Of a stretch of DNA of 36,761 nt, positions 24,112 to 33,694 are shown one piece after another. Under the pieces are notes generated by a model, which was not told the DNA's origin, made no database searches, and saw only the letters and a list, made by a program, of their open reading frames with translations. Numbering within the stretch: position 1 is the first letter of the stretch; each line of letters starts with the position of its first letter. The stretch lies in contig NZ_NMQT01000010.1 in NCBI RefSeq assembly GCF_002234405.1, positions 1 through 36,761 on the forward strand, given 5' to 3'. Made by a program: the position numbers and the translations under genes. This DNA is from Amycolatopsis thailandensis (lineage in GTDB: Bacteria > Actinomycetota > Actinomycetes > Mycobacteriales > Pseudonocardiaceae).

Positions 24112-24123
24112 TTAGGCTCACCT
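24112..24123. promoter_or_regulatory. DtxR/IdeR-like box
   Basis: TTAGGCTCACCT matches the core of the DtxR/IdeR consensus (TTAGGCTAACCT) at 11 of 12 positions; the outer bases match poorly. It sits just upstream of the -35 of the metal exporter gene, so an iron- or manganese-sensing regulator may act here. Confidence 0.4.
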
Positions 24124-24127
24124 GTAT

Positions 24128-24155
24128 TGCACATATGCGCATGTGACAATATATT
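24128..24155 (+). promoter_or_regulatory. Promoter with internal palindromic operator for the CDF exporter
   Basis: TTGCAC (24128-24133) and TATATT (24150-24155) are 16 nt apart, about 30 nt before the start codon. The spacer is almost filled by CATATGCGCATGTG (24132-24145), a 14-bp palindrome with one mismatch and a TGCGCA core, as seen in operators of ArsR/SmtB-type metal sensors. Binding there would block polymerase. Confidence 0.6.
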
Positions 24156-24185
24156 CGGCCTGTCGACTTCACGAGAGGCGGAGCA

Positions 24186-25103
24186 ATGGGTCACGGGCAC
24201 GGGCATGGGACAGCCTCGCCGTCGAGCGCGTCAGGCCGCTACCTCAAGAGCCTGACGATCGCCCTGGTCATCGGCGCCGGCTTCATGGTCATGGAGTTCA
24301 TCGTCGGGTTCGCCACGGGCTCGCTCGCGCTGATCTCCGACGCCGCGCACATGTTCACCGACGTACTCGGTGTCGGCATGGCGCTGGCGGCGATCATGCT
24401 CGCCCGGCGCAGCGGCCCGACGCTCACCCGCACCTTCGGGTTCTACCGGGCCGAAGTGCTCGCGGCGCTGGGCAACGCCATCCTGCTGTTCGGCGTCGCG
24501 GGTTACGTCCTGATCGAGGCCATCGGCCGGATCAGCGACCCGCCCGCCGTGCCCGGCCTGCCCGTCCTGCTGGCCGCCGCCGCGGGTCTCGTCGCGAACA
24601 TCGTCTCCTTCCTGATCCTGCGCAAGGGCGCGGAGGAGAGCATCAACGTCCGGGGCGCGTACCTCGAAGTCCTCGCCGACCTGATCGGCTCCGTCGGCGT
24701 GCTGCTGAGCGGCGCGATCACGCTGCTGACCGGCTGGCGCTACGCCGACCCGATCATCGGTGTCGCGATCGGCCTGTTCGTCCTGCCCCGCACGTACGCG
24801 CTCGCCCGGCGCGCGCTGCGGATCCTGTTCCAGCATGCGCCGAAGGGGGTCGACGTCGCCGGGATCCAGGCGGAGCTTGGCGGGCTGAAGGGTGTCGAGG
24901 ACGTCCACGACCTGCACGTCTGGACGCTGACGTCGGGGATGGAGGTCGCTTCGGCGCACCTCACCATCGCGCCGACCGTCGAGCAGGCGGCGGTGCTGAC
25001 CGAGGCGCAGAACCTCCTGGCGAACCGCTACTCGATCGAGCACGCGACCCTGCAGATAGAAGTGCCCCAGTGTGCGCAACGGTGCCGGGAACTCTCCTGG
25101 TGA
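24186..25103 (+). CDS. Cation diffusion facilitator (CDF) metal exporter
   Basis: 305 aa. A His-rich N-terminus (GHGHGHG) precedes six transmembrane helices and a C-terminal cytoplasmic domain (GVDVAGIQAELGGLKGVEDVHDLHVWTLTSGM). Helix 2 has SDAAHMFTD (Asp52, His55, Asp59). In helix 5 the usual HxxxD is ExxxD (Glu161, Asp165), a change that may shift metal choice away from zinc. CDF proteins exchange protons for divalent metals and export them. ATG at 24186 has GGCGGAG just upstream. The control region suggests metal-induced expression. Metal identity (Zn, Cd, Co, Mn or Fe) is not settled by sequence. Confidence 0.93.
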   Translation: MGHGHGHGTASPSSASGRYLKSLTIALVIGAGFMVMEFIVGFATGSLALISDAAHMFTDVLGVGMALAAIMLARRSGPTLTRTFGFYRAEVLAALGNAILLFGVAGYVLIEAIGRISDPPAVPGLPVLLAAAAGLVANIVSFLILRKGAEESINVRGAYLEVLADLIGSVGVLLSGAITLLTGWRYADPIIGVAIGLFVLPRTYALARRALRILFQHAPKGVDVAGIQAELGGLKGVEDVHDLHVWTLTSGMEVASAHLTIAPTVEQAAVLTEAQNLLANRYSIEHATLQIEVPQCAQRCRELSW

Positions 25104-25178
25104 CCTCACGCATTTCGTCCTCTGGATGCGGTAGTTCGCGTTGCCAACTACCGCATCCAGAGGACGAAATGCGTGAGG
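25104..25178. terminator. Perfect 33-bp inverted repeat between convergent genes
   Basis: Arms 25104-25136 and 25146-25178 are exact reverse complements around a 9-nt loop. It begins directly after the CDF stop codon and ends just before the DUF305 stop, so it should end transcription from both sides. Part of it (CCGCATCCAGAGGACG, 25150 onward) nearly repeats 370-392. Confidence 0.85.
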
Positions 25179-25189
25179 GGAAAAAGGCG

Positions 25190-25912
25190 TCAGGCGGGCA
25201 GAGGGGAGCCGCCGCGCTCCTGGAGAAGGCCCTTCATCAGGTCCATCTCCGCGCCCTGCGAGACGAGCATGCTCCGCGTCAGCGACTTCACGTCCGCGAT
25301 GGACGTGTGGTCGTTGCCGTACTGAGCCATCTCGGTCCCGCCCATGTGGTGCCGCAGCATCAGCTGCAGGAAGAAGACGTCCATCTCCTTGCCGGTCAGC
25401 GACCGCAGTTTGGCCAGCTCGGCCGAAGTCGCCATCCCCGGCATCGGAGCGCCGTTCGACGGCTTCATGTCGGCACCACCGTGTCCGCCGTGGCCTGAAG
25501 GCTCGGTCATCCAGGTCATGTAGGCGCCGGTCGTCTGCTCCGGCTGGCCCCACAGGCCCAGCCAGCCCTTCATCCGGCCGACCTGGCCGGTCTGCGTGCG
25601 CTCGATGTCGAACGCGAGGGTCTTGATCGCCGGATCGGCCGTGTGGTCCCGCGCCCAGCCCGCCATGGTGACGGCCTGGAGGTGGTGCACCGACATGTCC
25701 TGCGCGAAACCGACCTCGACCGAACCCGCGCCCGGAGTCGTCTGCTCCGGCTCGGAGTCGATCAGCCTGGTCGTCAGGGCGCCCAGGCCGAAGCCCAGGA
25801 TCAGCATGACGACCAGGGCGGCCCCGATCACCAGCCACCGGCTCTTGGCCGAGCGCGGCACTTCGTCGCCGGGTTCGTCGACGTACTGGAGATCGGGGTC
25901 CATCTGGCTCAC
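25190..25912 (-). CDS. DUF305 family membrane-anchored protein
   Basis: 240 aa. One N-terminal membrane segment (about 27-48, WLVIGAALVVMLILGFGLGAL) is followed by an extracytoplasmic ferritin-like helical domain: FAQDMSVHHLQAVTMA, then MDVFFLQLMLRHHMGGTEMA. The histidine-rich helix pairs are the DUF305 hallmark and suggest metal binding. A His/Met/Gly-rich insert (GHGGHGGADMKPSNGAPMPG) between them would suit copper or another soft metal. GTG at 25912 comes directly at the end of the DUF3105 gene, so the two are co-transcribed. Family call firm; metal role inferred. Confidence 0.9.
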   Translation of the reverse strand: MSQMDPDLQYVDEPGDEVPRSAKSRWLVIGAALVVMLILGFGLGALTTRLIDSEPEQTTPGAGSVEVGFAQDMSVHHLQAVTMAGWARDHTADPAIKTLAFDIERTQTGQVGRMKGWLGLWGQPEQTTGAYMTWMTEPSGHGGHGGADMKPSNGAPMPGMATSAELAKLRSLTGKEMDVFFLQLMLRHHMGGTEMAQYGNDHTSIADVKSLTRSMLVSQGAEMDLMKGLLQERGGSPLPA

Positions 25913-26761
25913 TTACTTGCTCGCGGGCGCCGAGGGCTGAGTGGCGGGAGCGGACGGCATGCCGCTCTGACCGGCGCCGGGCTGGTCCTGCTGAGTGCCC
26001 GCGGTGCCCTTGTAGTCCATCGGCTTCGCGTCCGGCCCCGGCGGGGTCGGGTCGAAGTCGCCCGGCTCGATCTGCGCGTCGCAGGTGGCGTCACGCTCGG
26101 GGTACGCGCCGTACGGGTTGGTGCGCAGCGCCGCGATGAACTGGTCGATCCGCTCGTCGTCGGCCTTGTCCAGCTTCAGCTGGTGGCCCCAGGACTGCAG
26201 CGAGATCGGCTTGTCGAGGTTCGGGTACGGCGACATCGTGGTGTACGGCTTGCCCTCGACGCGGACCCGCAGCAGCTCCAGCGCGTCGCCGGAGATCTGC
26301 GCCGGGTTGTAGGCGATCCAGACCGCGCCGTGCTCGAGACCGTGGACCATGTTCTCGTTGCGGACGGCCTTGTCGTAGACGACGCCGTTGCACGCGGCCC
26401 AGGCCTGGTCGTGCGGGCCGCCGAAGGGCGGGGTCTTGTCGTAGGCCACGCGCTCGGCCGCCGTGACGTGCACGGATCCCTCGTAGGTGGCCGTGGTCAC
26501 GCCGTTGATCCGCTTGGACGGATCCGGGTCCTGCTGCGAGGGCGCGAAGGCGGCAGCGGCCTCTTCGCGGGTCTTCTGCTCGCGCTTCGGCGCCGAGGCG
26601 ACCATGTAGTAGGTGACCACCGAGGCAGCCAGGGCGACGATCGCGACGACCGCGATGATCGTGCCCCAGGGCGTGCCCTTCTTGGACACGACGGAACTAC
26701 GGGCGGCCTTCATGGCGTTCTTCGACGACGCGCCCTTTTTTCTGGTTGTCCCGTTAGCCAT
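25913..26761 (-). CDS. DUF3105 family membrane protein
   Basis: 282 aa. A basic cytoplasmic N-terminus, one membrane segment (about 35-58, [22 protein letters not shown]) and an extracytoplasmic DUF3105 domain with the conserved [37 protein letters not shown] and TMSPYPNL motifs; the paired HxLEHG residues look like metal ligands. The C-terminal tail is rich in Pro, Gln and Ala. ATG at 26761 begins [10 protein letters not shown]; the frame open further upstream is not used. It pairs with DUF305 as in many actinomycetes. It is divergent from argS with 155 bp between starts. Biochemical function unknown. Confidence 0.9.
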   Translation of the reverse strand: MANGTTRKKGASSKNAMKAARSSVVSKKGTPWGTIIAVVAIVALAASVVTYYMVASAPKREQKTREEAAAAFAPSQQDPDPSKRINGVTTATYEGSVHVTAAERVAYDKTPPFGGPHDQAWAACNGVVYDKAVRNENMVHGLEHGAVWIAYNPAQISGDALELLRVRVEGKPYTTMSPYPNLDKPISLQSWGHQLKLDKADDERIDQFIAALRTNPYGAYPERDATCDAQIEPGDFDPTPPGPDAKPMDYKGTAGTQQDQPGAGQSGMPSAPATQPSAPASK

Positions 26762-26903
26762 GGCTCCTGCGTTCTCCAAAGGGGGTGGTCCCTGCGCGGG
26801 CCAGTGTAGAGACCGCACGTCTGATCACCGTGAACAGCTGGAAGATCAACCGCTTGGCTCACACCTTCCGGCGGTCGCTGCGTAGCCCGGACCAGGTCAC
26901 ACC

Positions 26904-26917
26904 TAGAATTCCGCGAG
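26904..26917 (+). promoter_or_regulatory. -10 element for leaderless argS transcript
   Basis: TAGAAT (26904-26909) ends 7 nt before the argS GTG (26917), the spacing expected when transcription starts at the start codon itself. No Shine-Dalgarno sequence precedes that codon. I see no clear -35. Confidence 0.55.
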
Positions 26918-28572
26918 TGACTCCCGCAGCTCTCGCCGACCTGGTCCGTAACTCAGCCGTGCAGGTTCTCACCGCGCGCGGCCTCGACGATTCCGTGCTG
27001 CCGGAGAAGGTGACGATCGAACGTCCCCGCAACCCCGAGCACGGCGATTACGCGACCAACCTGGCGCTGCAGGTGGCCAAGAAGGCGGGCATGAAGCCCC
27101 GCGACTTCGCCGACGCGCTGGCCGAGGCCCTCGCGGCCGCCGACGGCATCGACTCGGCCGAGGTCGCCGGGCCGGGCTTCCTCAACCTGCGGCTCGCCGC
27201 CGACGCGCAGGGCCAGATCGTCCGGCAGGTGCTCGACGCCGGGGAGAAGTACGGCCTCGGCGACGCGCTGGCCGGCCTCAAGATCAACCTGGAGTTCGTC
27301 TCGGCGAACCCCACCGGGCCGATCCACCTCGGCGGCACCCGCTGGGCCGCGGTCGGCGACGCGCTGGGCCGCGTGCTGTCCGCGCAGGGCGGCCTGGTCA
27401 CCCGGGAGTACTACTTCAACGACCACGGCGCGCAGATCGACCGTTTCGTACGGTCCCTGATCGCCGCCGCCAAGGGCGAGCCCGCTCCCGAGGACGGCTA
27501 CGCGGGCGGCTACATCAACGACATCGCCGCCGAGGTCATCCGCCAGGAGCCGAGCGCGCTTTCGCTGCCAGAGGACGAGCGGGCCGAGACGTTCCGCCGG
27601 GTCGGCATCGAGTTGATGTTCACCGAGATCAAGCAGAGCCTGCACGACTTCGGCACCGACTTCGACGTCTACTTCCACGAGAACTCGCTGCACGAGTCCG
27701 GCGCGGTCGCGACCTCTGTCCAGCAGCTGAAGGACTCCGGGAACCTGTACTTCGAGGACGGCGCCTGGTGGCTGAAGTCCAAGGAGCACGGCGACGACAA
27801 GGACCGCGTCGTCATCAAGAAGGACGGCAACCCGGCCTACATCGCCGGTGACCTCGCCTACTTCCAGGACAAGCGCAAGCGCGGCTTCGACCTCTGCATC
27901 TACATGCTCGGCGCGGACCACCACGGCTACATCGCCCGGCTCAAGGCCGCCGCGGCCGCGTTCGGTGACGACCCGGCCGTGGTCGAGGTGCTGATCGGCC
28001 AGATGGTCAACCTGGTCTCCGACGGCAAGCCGGTCCGGATGAGCAAGCGCGCCGGCACCGTGATCACCATGGAGGACCTGGTCGGCACCGTCGGGGTCGA
28101 CGCGGCCCGCTACGAGCTGATCCGCTACTCCGTCGATTCCACTTTGGACATCGACCTCGACCTGCTTCGCAAGCACTCGAACGACAACCCGGTCTACTAC
28201 GTCCAGTACGCCCACGCGCGGCTGGCCTCGTTGCAGCGCAACGCTTCCGACCTCGGGCTCAAATTCGATGGCGACGCCGACCTCGGACTGCTTACGCTGC
28301 CGGCGGAGGGCGACCTGATCCGCACACTCGGCGAATTCCCGACCGTCCTCCGCCGGGCCGCACAGCTGCGCGAACCGCACCGTGTCGCCCGGTACCTCGA
28401 AGAACTCGCCGGCGCCTACCACAAGTGGAACGCCGTCGGCCGGGTCCTGCCGAAGGGCGACGAGGAGACCACCCCCCTCACGTTCTCCCGCCTCGCGCTC
28501 AGTGAAGCGACTCGCCAGGTGCTGGCCAACGGCCTCACCGTGCTCGGTGTCTCTGCTCCGGAACGGATGTAA
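26917..28572 (+). CDS. argS: Arginyl-tRNA synthetase
   Basis: 551 aa, class I synthetase that charges tRNA-Arg. The N-terminal tRNA-recognition domain (about 1-90) is followed by the Rossmann fold with the HIGH equivalent [12 protein letters not shown], preceded by VSANPTGPI. The KMSKS equivalent is RMSKRAGT, and a C-terminal anticodon-binding helical domain ([11 protein letters not shown] to VSAPERM) ends the protein. GTG at 26917 gives the usual N-terminus; the open frame reaches 26785 but with no homologous content. lysA starts 3 nt after its stop, so it heads the argS-lysA-hom-thrC-thrB unit. Confidence 0.97.
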   Translation: MTPAALADLVRNSAVQVLTARGLDDSVLPEKVTIERPRNPEHGDYATNLALQVAKKAGMKPRDFADALAEALAAADGIDSAEVAGPGFLNLRLAADAQGQIVRQVLDAGEKYGLGDALAGLKINLEFVSANPTGPIHLGGTRWAAVGDALGRVLSAQGGLVTREYYFNDHGAQIDRFVRSLIAAAKGEPAPEDGYAGGYINDIAAEVIRQEPSALSLPEDERAETFRRVGIELMFTEIKQSLHDFGTDFDVYFHENSLHESGAVATSVQQLKDSGNLYFEDGAWWLKSKEHGDDKDRVVIKKDGNPAYIAGDLAYFQDKRKRGFDLCIYMLGADHHGYIARLKAAAAAFGDDPAVVEVLIGQMVNLVSDGKPVRMSKRAGTVITMEDLVGTVGVDAARYELIRYSVDSTLDIDLDLLRKHSNDNPVYYVQYAHARLASLQRNASDLGLKFDGDADLGLLTLPAEGDLIRTLGEFPTVLRRAAQLREPHRVARYLEELAGAYHKWNAVGRVLPKGDEETTPLTFSRLALSEATRQVLANGLTVLGVSAPERM

Positions 28573-28575
28573 TCA

Positions 28576-30009
28576 ATGGCTCACCCCGCGGGCCCCCGCC
28601 ACGCCGACGTCTACCCCCACGCCGACGCCTCCGGTTTCCCGCCGTCGAGTCCTGAGGAACTCGACAGGCTGTACCCGAAAGTCTGGCCCCGCAACACTTT
28701 CCGCGGCGGAGACGGCGTCGTGCGCATCGCGGGCGTCGACGTCCGCGAACTCGCCGAGAAGTACGGCACGCCGCTGTTCGTCGTCGACGAGGCCGACTTC
28801 AAGTCCCGGTGCGCCGACTACGCCGAGGCGTTCGACGACCCGGCGCTCGTGCATTACGCGTCCAAGGCGTTCCTGTCCATCGAGATCGCCCGCTGGGTGG
28901 CCGAGCAGGGGCTGAGCCTGGACGTCTGCAGCGGTGGCGAACTCGCCGTCGCGCAGCGCGCGGACTTCCCGGCCGAGCGGATCACCTTCCACGGCAACAA
29001 CAAGTCGCTGCCCGAACTGGAAGCCGCGGTCGAGGCAGGCGTCGGCACGGTCGTGGTCGACTCCTACTTCGAGATCGCGCGGCTGGCCGATGTCGCCGCC
29101 CGGCACGACGTCGTGCAGAACGTGCTGATCCGGGTCACGGTCGGCGTCGAGGCGCACACCCACGAGTTCATCGCGACCGCGCACGAGGACCAGAAGTTCG
29201 GTTTCTCGCTGGCCTCCGGTGACGCGGCCGAGGCCGTGCGCCGGGTGCTCAACGCGCCGTCGCTCAAACTGATCGGCCTGCACAGCCACATCGGTTCGCA
29301 GATCTTCGACGCCGACGGCTTCGAGGTCGCCGCCCGCCGCGTGGTCGGCTTGCTGGCCGAATTGGCCAAGGAACACGGCACCGACCTGCTCGACCAAATG
29401 TCCATCGTCGACCTCGGCGGCGGTTTCGGTATCGCCTACACCGACAAGGACAACCCGCCGCCGCCCGCGCAGATGATCACGCAGATCCGCGAGATCGTCC
29501 GCAAGGAATGCGAGTACGCGGGCCTCCCGGTGCCGAAGATCGCAGGCGAGCCAGGCCGCGCCATCGCCGGTCCCGGCACGATCACGCTGTACGAGGTCGG
29601 CACCATCAAGGACGTTTCGCTCGGCGACAAGGCCGCCCGGCGCTACGTCAGCGTCGACGGCGGGATGAGCGACAACATCCGCACCGCGCTCTACGACGCG
29701 GTGTACGACTGCCGTCTCGTCTCCCGGACCTCCGACGACGACGGGGACGGCCAGGTCGCCGCCGCGCTGTCCCGGGTCGTGGGAAAACACTGTGAGTCCG
29801 GCGACATCGTCGTCCGCGACTGCTGGCTGCCCGACACCCTTGCTCCCGGCGACCTGCTCGCCGTGGCGGCCACCGGGGCGTACTGCTACTCGATGGCCAG
29901 CGGGTACAACCGGCAGCCGCGGCCCGCGGTGGTGGCCGTGCGCAACGGCAGCGCCCGCGTGCTGCTGCGGCGGGAGACGACGGACGACATGCTGCGCCTG
30001 GAGGTCTAG
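28576..30009 (+). CDS. lysA: Diaminopimelate decarboxylase
   Basis: 477 aa. PLP enzyme that makes L-lysine from meso-diaminopimelate, the last step of the pathway. The Schiff-base lysine is in [19 protein letters not shown] and LHSHIGSQI are conserved barrel segments, GGGFGIAY binds the PLP phosphate, and [11 protein letters not shown], with the cysteine of the dimer active site, and GAYCYSMAS close the domain. A ~35-residue N-terminal extension before the core is usual in actinomycetes. It begins 3 nt after argS and ends 3 nt before hom. Confidence 0.97.
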   Translation: MAHPAGPRHADVYPHADASGFPPSSPEELDRLYPKVWPRNTFRGGDGVVRIAGVDVRELAEKYGTPLFVVDEADFKSRCADYAEAFDDPALVHYASKAFLSIEIARWVAEQGLSLDVCSGGELAVAQRADFPAERITFHGNNKSLPELEAAVEAGVGTVVVDSYFEIARLADVAARHDVVQNVLIRVTVGVEAHTHEFIATAHEDQKFGFSLASGDAAEAVRRVLNAPSLKLIGLHSHIGSQIFDADGFEVAARRVVGLLAELAKEHGTDLLDQMSIVDLGGGFGIAYTDKDNPPPPAQMITQIREIVRKECEYAGLPVPKIAGEPGRAIAGPGTITLYEVGTIKDVSLGDKAARRYVSVDGGMSDNIRTALYDAVYDCRLVSRTSDDDGDGQVAAALSRVVGKHCESGDIVVRDCWLPDTLAPGDLLAVAATGAYCYSMASGYNRQPRPAVVAVRNGSARVLLRRETTDDMLRLEV

Positions 30010-30012
30010 TAA

Positions 30013-31323
30013 GTGTCTACTGTGGACGGACGCGTGATCAGGGTCGCCCTGCTGGGCTGCGGAACGGTCGGTGGCGAGGTCGTCCGGCTGCTCACCGAGC
30101 AGGCCGAAGAGCTCGCCGCCAGGGCGGGCGCCCGGATGGAGCTGGCGGGCATCGCGGTGCGGCGCCCCGACAAGCACCCCGAGCTGCCGCCGGAACTGGT
30201 GACCTCCGACGTGACGAAGCTCGTCACGTCTCCGGACGTCGACGTCGTCGTCGAACTGGTCGGCGGCATCGAGCCGGTGCGGGAGTGGCTGCTCGACGCG
30301 CTCAAAGCCGGGAAATCCGTTGTCACGGCGAACAAAGCCCTGATGGCCGAGCACTCCGCGGAACTGTTCGAGGCCGCCGACGCGGCAGGCGTCGACCTGT
30401 ACTTCGAGGCGGCCGTGGCCGGGGCGATCCCGTTGCTGCGCCCGCTGCGCGAATCGCTGGCGGGCGACCGCATCACCCGCGTGATGGGCATCGTCAACGG
30501 CACCACCAACTACATCCTGTCCGCGATGGACTCGACAGGCGCCGGCTACGCGGAAACGCTGGAAGAAGCCAGCAGGCTCGGATACGCCGAAGCGGACCCG
30601 ACGGCCGACGTCGACGGCTACGACGCCGCGTCCAAGGCCGCGATCCTCGCCTCGCTCGCGTTCCACACCCGGGTGACGGCGTCCGAAGTGCACCGTGAAG
30701 GCATCGCCGACGTCACCGCGTCGGACCTCGCCGCGGCGAACGTGCTGGGCCGCACGGTGAAACTGCTCGCCATCTGCGAGCGCGTCACCTCCGACGACGG
30801 CACCGAATCCGTTTCGGCGCGCGTGCACCCGGTGATGATCCCGCGCGGGCACCAGCTCGCCGGGGTCGGCGGCGCGTACAACGCCGTCTACGTCGAGGCC
30901 GACGCCGCCGGTGAGCTGATGTTCTACGGTCAGGGCGCCGGTGGCGCGCCGACCGCGAGTGCCGTGCTCGGCGACCTCGTCGCGGTGGCTCGAAACCGGG
31001 TCGTCGGCGGCCGTGGCCCGCGCGAATCCGCGCACGCCGCGCTCCCGGTCAGGCCGATGGGCCAGACGCCGACGCGGTACCACGTCAGTCTCGACGTGGC
31101 CGATCGAGCGGGCGTGCTCGCCCAGGTGGCCCAGGCGTTCGCCGGGCACGGTGTCAGCATCGCCGCCGTGCGGCAGCGTGACGCCAACGACACGGCCAGC
31201 CTGGTCGTGGTCACCCACCTGGCGCCGGACGCGGCACTGCGGTCCACTGTGGACGACATTGCCGAGCTCGATGTGGTGAACCAGGTCGTCAGTGTGATGC
31301 GCGTGGAAGGCGAAGACCAGTGA
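30013..31323 (+). CDS. hom: Homoserine dehydrogenase
   Basis: 436 aa. It reduces aspartate semialdehyde to homoserine, the branch to threonine, methionine and isoleucine. The NAD(P)-binding start is [19 protein letters not shown] follows, then [11 protein letters not shown] and [19 protein letters not shown] of the catalytic domain. A C-terminal ACT domain (about 355-436, [21 protein letters not shown]) is present, indicating feedback control by threonine as in related enzymes. GTG at 30013 follows the lysA stop by 3 nt. Its TGA overlaps the GTG start of thrC (GTGA). Confidence 0.97.
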   Translation: MSTVDGRVIRVALLGCGTVGGEVVRLLTEQAEELAARAGARMELAGIAVRRPDKHPELPPELVTSDVTKLVTSPDVDVVVELVGGIEPVREWLLDALKAGKSVVTANKALMAEHSAELFEAADAAGVDLYFEAAVAGAIPLLRPLRESLAGDRITRVMGIVNGTTNYILSAMDSTGAGYAETLEEASRLGYAEADPTADVDGYDAASKAAILASLAFHTRVTASEVHREGIADVTASDLAAANVLGRTVKLLAICERVTSDDGTESVSARVHPVMIPRGHQLAGVGGAYNAVYVEADAAGELMFYGQGAGGAPTASAVLGDLVAVARNRVVGGRGPRESAHAALPVRPMGQTPTRYHVSLDVADRAGVLAQVAQAFAGHGVSIAAVRQRDANDTASLVVVTHLAPDAALRSTVDDIAELDVVNQVVSVMRVEGEDQ

Positions 31324-32381
31324 TTTCCCAACCGTGGCCAGGGATCATCCAGGCTTATCCCGACCGGATCCCGGTCCCGGCCGGCGCGAAGGTGATCACC
31401 CTCGGCGAGGGCAACACCCCGTTGCTGCCCGCTCCGCACCTCTCGGATCTGACCGGCTGCGAGGTCCACCTCAAGGTCGAGGGCGCGAACCCGACCGGGT
31501 CGTTCAAGGACCGCGGGATGACCGTGGCCATCACGCACGCGCTCGCCAGCGGCCTCAAGGCGGTCATCTGCGCCTCCACCGGCAACACCTCCGCGTCGGC
31601 CGCGGCGTACGCGGCCCGCGCCGGGCTCACCTGCGCCGTCCTCGTCCCGCAGGGCAAGATCGCGATGGGCAAACTCGCCCAGGCCGTCCTGCACGGCGCG
31701 CGGATCCTTCAGGTGGACGGCAACTTCGACGACTGTCTCGAACTGGCGCAGAAGACCGCGATCGACTACCCGGTGACCTTGGTCAACTCGGTCAACCCGG
31801 TGCGCATCGCCGGCCAGAAGTCGGCCGCGTTCGAGATCTGCGACGTCCTCGGCAAGGCGCCGGACATCCACTGCCTGCCGGTCGGCAACGCGGGCAACAT
31901 CACCGCCTACTGGGCGGGATATTCCGAATACGCCGGTGACGGTGTGGTGAAGAACACCCCGCGGATGTTCGGTTTCCAGGCGGCCGGTGCCGCGCCGCTC
32001 GTGCACGGCGAGCCGGTGGCCGATCCGGACACGATCGCGACCGCGATCCGCATCGGCAGCCCCGCGTCCTGGGACGGCGCGATGAAGGCGAAGAACGCGT
32101 CCGCCGGGCTGTTCGAAGCGATCACCGACGAGAAGATCCTCGAAGCGTACCGGCTGCTCGCCCGCAAGGAAGGCGTGTTCGTCGAGCCCGCTTCGGCGAC
32201 CAGTGTCGCGGGCCTGCTTGCGACGGCCGCCGACGGACGGCTGCCGAAGGGCTCCACCGTTGTGTGCACCGTCACCGGACACGGTCTGAAGGACCCGGCC
32301 ACGGCGCTGGAAGGCAACGTCGAGGTCGAGCCGCTCGCCGTCGACCCGACCGCCGTCGCCGCCGCGCTGGACCTGCGATGA
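31320..32381 (+). CDS. thrC: Threonine synthase
   Basis: 353 aa, short class threonine synthase (PLP fold type II) converting O-phosphohomoserine to threonine. [10 protein letters not shown] near the N-terminus, the PLP lysine in [29 protein letters not shown] and [12 protein letters not shown] (phosphate binding) are all in place. The length matches mycobacterial and corynebacterial relatives. Start GTG at 31320 overlaps the hom stop, and its own TGA overlaps the ATG of thrB, so the three genes are translationally coupled. Confidence 0.97.
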   Translation: MISQPWPGIIQAYPDRIPVPAGAKVITLGEGNTPLLPAPHLSDLTGCEVHLKVEGANPTGSFKDRGMTVAITHALASGLKAVICASTGNTSASAAAYAARAGLTCAVLVPQGKIAMGKLAQAVLHGARILQVDGNFDDCLELAQKTAIDYPVTLVNSVNPVRIAGQKSAAFEICDVLGKAPDIHCLPVGNAGNITAYWAGYSEYAGDGVVKNTPRMFGFQAAGAAPLVHGEPVADPDTIATAIRIGSPASWDGAMKAKNASAGLFEAITDEKILEAYRLLARKEGVFVEPASATSVAGLLATAADGRLPKGSTVVCTVTGHGLKDPATALEGNVEVEPLAVDPTAVAAALDLR

Positions 32382-33259
32382 CGCTGCTCAAGGTCAAGGT
32401 CCCGGCCTCTTCGGCGAACCTCGGCCCGGGCTTCGACACGCTCGGCCTGGCGCTGGCCCTTTACGACCGCGTCGAACTGCTGGTCACCGACGCCGGGCTC
32501 AAGATCGAGGTGGTCGACGCCGGCGCCGGTGACGTCGACGACGTCCCGACCGACGAATCGCACCTGGTCGTCCGGGCCTTCCGGCGTGGCTGCGAGCACC
32601 TCGGCCTCCGGCCACCCGGCCTGCACCTGCGCTGCTTCAACGCGATCCCGCACGCCCGCGGCCTCGGCTCGTCCGCGGCCGCGGTCGTGACCGGCGTCGC
32701 GGCGGCGTACGCGCTGGCTGAGAAGGCCCTGGACGACGACGCGTTGCAGCTGGCCGCCGGGTTCGAAGGGCACGCCGACAACGCGGCGGCGAGCCTGCTG
32801 GGCGGCTTCGTGGTCGCCTGGAACGAGGGCGAGCGGTTCCGCGCCGAACGGCTCCAGCCGCATCACGACATCCGGCCCGTGGTCGCCGTCCCGGCGTTGC
32901 GCTCCTCGACCGACGCGACGCGCGGACTGCTTCCCGCCCAGGTCCCGCACGCCGACGCGGCGTTCACGGCCGGTCGCGCGGCGCTCTCAGTGCACGCGCT
33001 CACCGCGCGCCCCGACCTGTTGCTCTCCGCGACCGAAGATCGGCTTCACCAGCATTACCGGGCGCCCGCGTACCCGGCGAGCAGCGAACTGGTGCGCGCG
33101 CTGAGGGCCGAAGGGGTGGCCGCGGCCATCTCGGGAGCCGGTCCGACCGTGCTCGCGCTCACCACCGAGGGAATACTCCCGGCGGGTGTCGACGTTACAT
33201 CGTTCGACGTCACCGAGCTGCCGGTCGATCCGGGCGGCGTCCAGGTTGCGGCTCAGTAA
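32378..33259 (+). CDS. thrB: Homoserine kinase
   Basis: 293 aa, GHMP kinase that phosphorylates homoserine. [19 protein letters not shown] is the N-terminal substrate segment, [14 protein letters not shown] is the ATP-binding loop and [11 protein letters not shown] is the third GHMP motif. The ATG at 32378 overlaps the thrC stop (ATGA) and gives the typical start; the open frame continuing upstream to 32264 lies within thrC and is not used. Last gene of the unit, followed within 25 bp by a hairpin. Confidence 0.97.
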   Translation: MTLLKVKVPASSANLGPGFDTLGLALALYDRVELLVTDAGLKIEVVDAGAGDVDDVPTDESHLVVRAFRRGCEHLGLRPPGLHLRCFNAIPHARGLGSSAAAVVTGVAAAYALAEKALDDDALQLAAGFEGHADNAAASLLGGFVVAWNEGERFRAERLQPHHDIRPVVAVPALRSSTDATRGLLPAQVPHADAAFTAGRAALSVHALTARPDLLLSATEDRLHQHYRAPAYPASSELVRALRAEGVAAAISGAGPTVLALTTEGILPAGVDVTSFDVTELPVDPGGVQVAAQ

Positions 33260-33280
33260 AGCCTCGGTCACATGCCGGAG

Positions 33281-33310
33281 CACCACCCCGCCACGCGGGG
33301 GGTGGTTGTT
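33281..33310 (+). terminator. Terminator of the argS-thrB unit
   Basis: ACCACCCCGC (33282-33291) pairs with GCGGGGGGTGGT (33295-33306) with a two-base bulge, followed by TGTT. It lies 22 nt after the thrB stop. Its 3' end touches the proposed -35 of rho. Confidence 0.7.
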
Positions 33311-33337
33311 GCACCCGGCCGTGGCGCGGTCTACCCT
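33309..33337 (+). promoter_or_regulatory. Likely rho promoter
   Basis: TTGCAC (33309-33314) and TACCCT (33332-33337) are separated by 17 nt. Transcription would start near 33344, giving a leader of about 350 nt before the rho start at 33695. Confidence 0.5.
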
Positions 33338-33694
33338 CGGGGGCGTTCGATCACCGTGCGTTTCCGCACCCGGTGCCGGTCCAGGTGACCAGTGTCATCC
33401 TTGGCCCGCATCCTTCGTTGATCCGCCAGTTCCGCAGAGGTCCGGCAACTAGCACAGCCTGGCAAGCGGGGGCTGGCAGATTGACACAGGCGGGTTCCCG
33501 GTTCCGGCGGTGCCGAATTCCGCTTCCTCCATTTGGAGGACGCAAATCCCTGTGCTGGAGGCCTTCTAGCTGTGTTCAACACGGCCGAGGAGCTGATCGC
33601 CCGTATCGGGGGCCAACTACGCCGTTTCGCAATCGGACGCGAGCGGCGGTCCGCTGATCCACCTGGAGGCGTGGATCGGTCAGGAAGGACATTT
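33338..33694 (+). promoter_or_regulatory. Long untranslated leader of rho
   Basis: About 350 bp with no convincing gene. It contains a 10-codon GTG frame rich in arginine (33356-33388), a second TTGACA (33481-33486) that may be another -35, and a small hairpin CCTCC-ATTT-GGAGG (33526-33539). Long leaders on rho genes are known to allow Rho to limit its own synthesis; that use here is an inference. Confidence 0.45.

Noticed and set aside
28573..31218. 881-codon minus-strand open frame opposite lysA and hom
   Set aside because: Composition is an antisense mirror (Asp/Val/Arg/Gly rich) with no recognisable domain, whereas the plus strand encodes two enzymes with all motifs.
33533..33694. Rho start at 33533
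   Set aside because: The added 54 residues have no conserved content. GTG 33695 is preceded by AGGAAGG.
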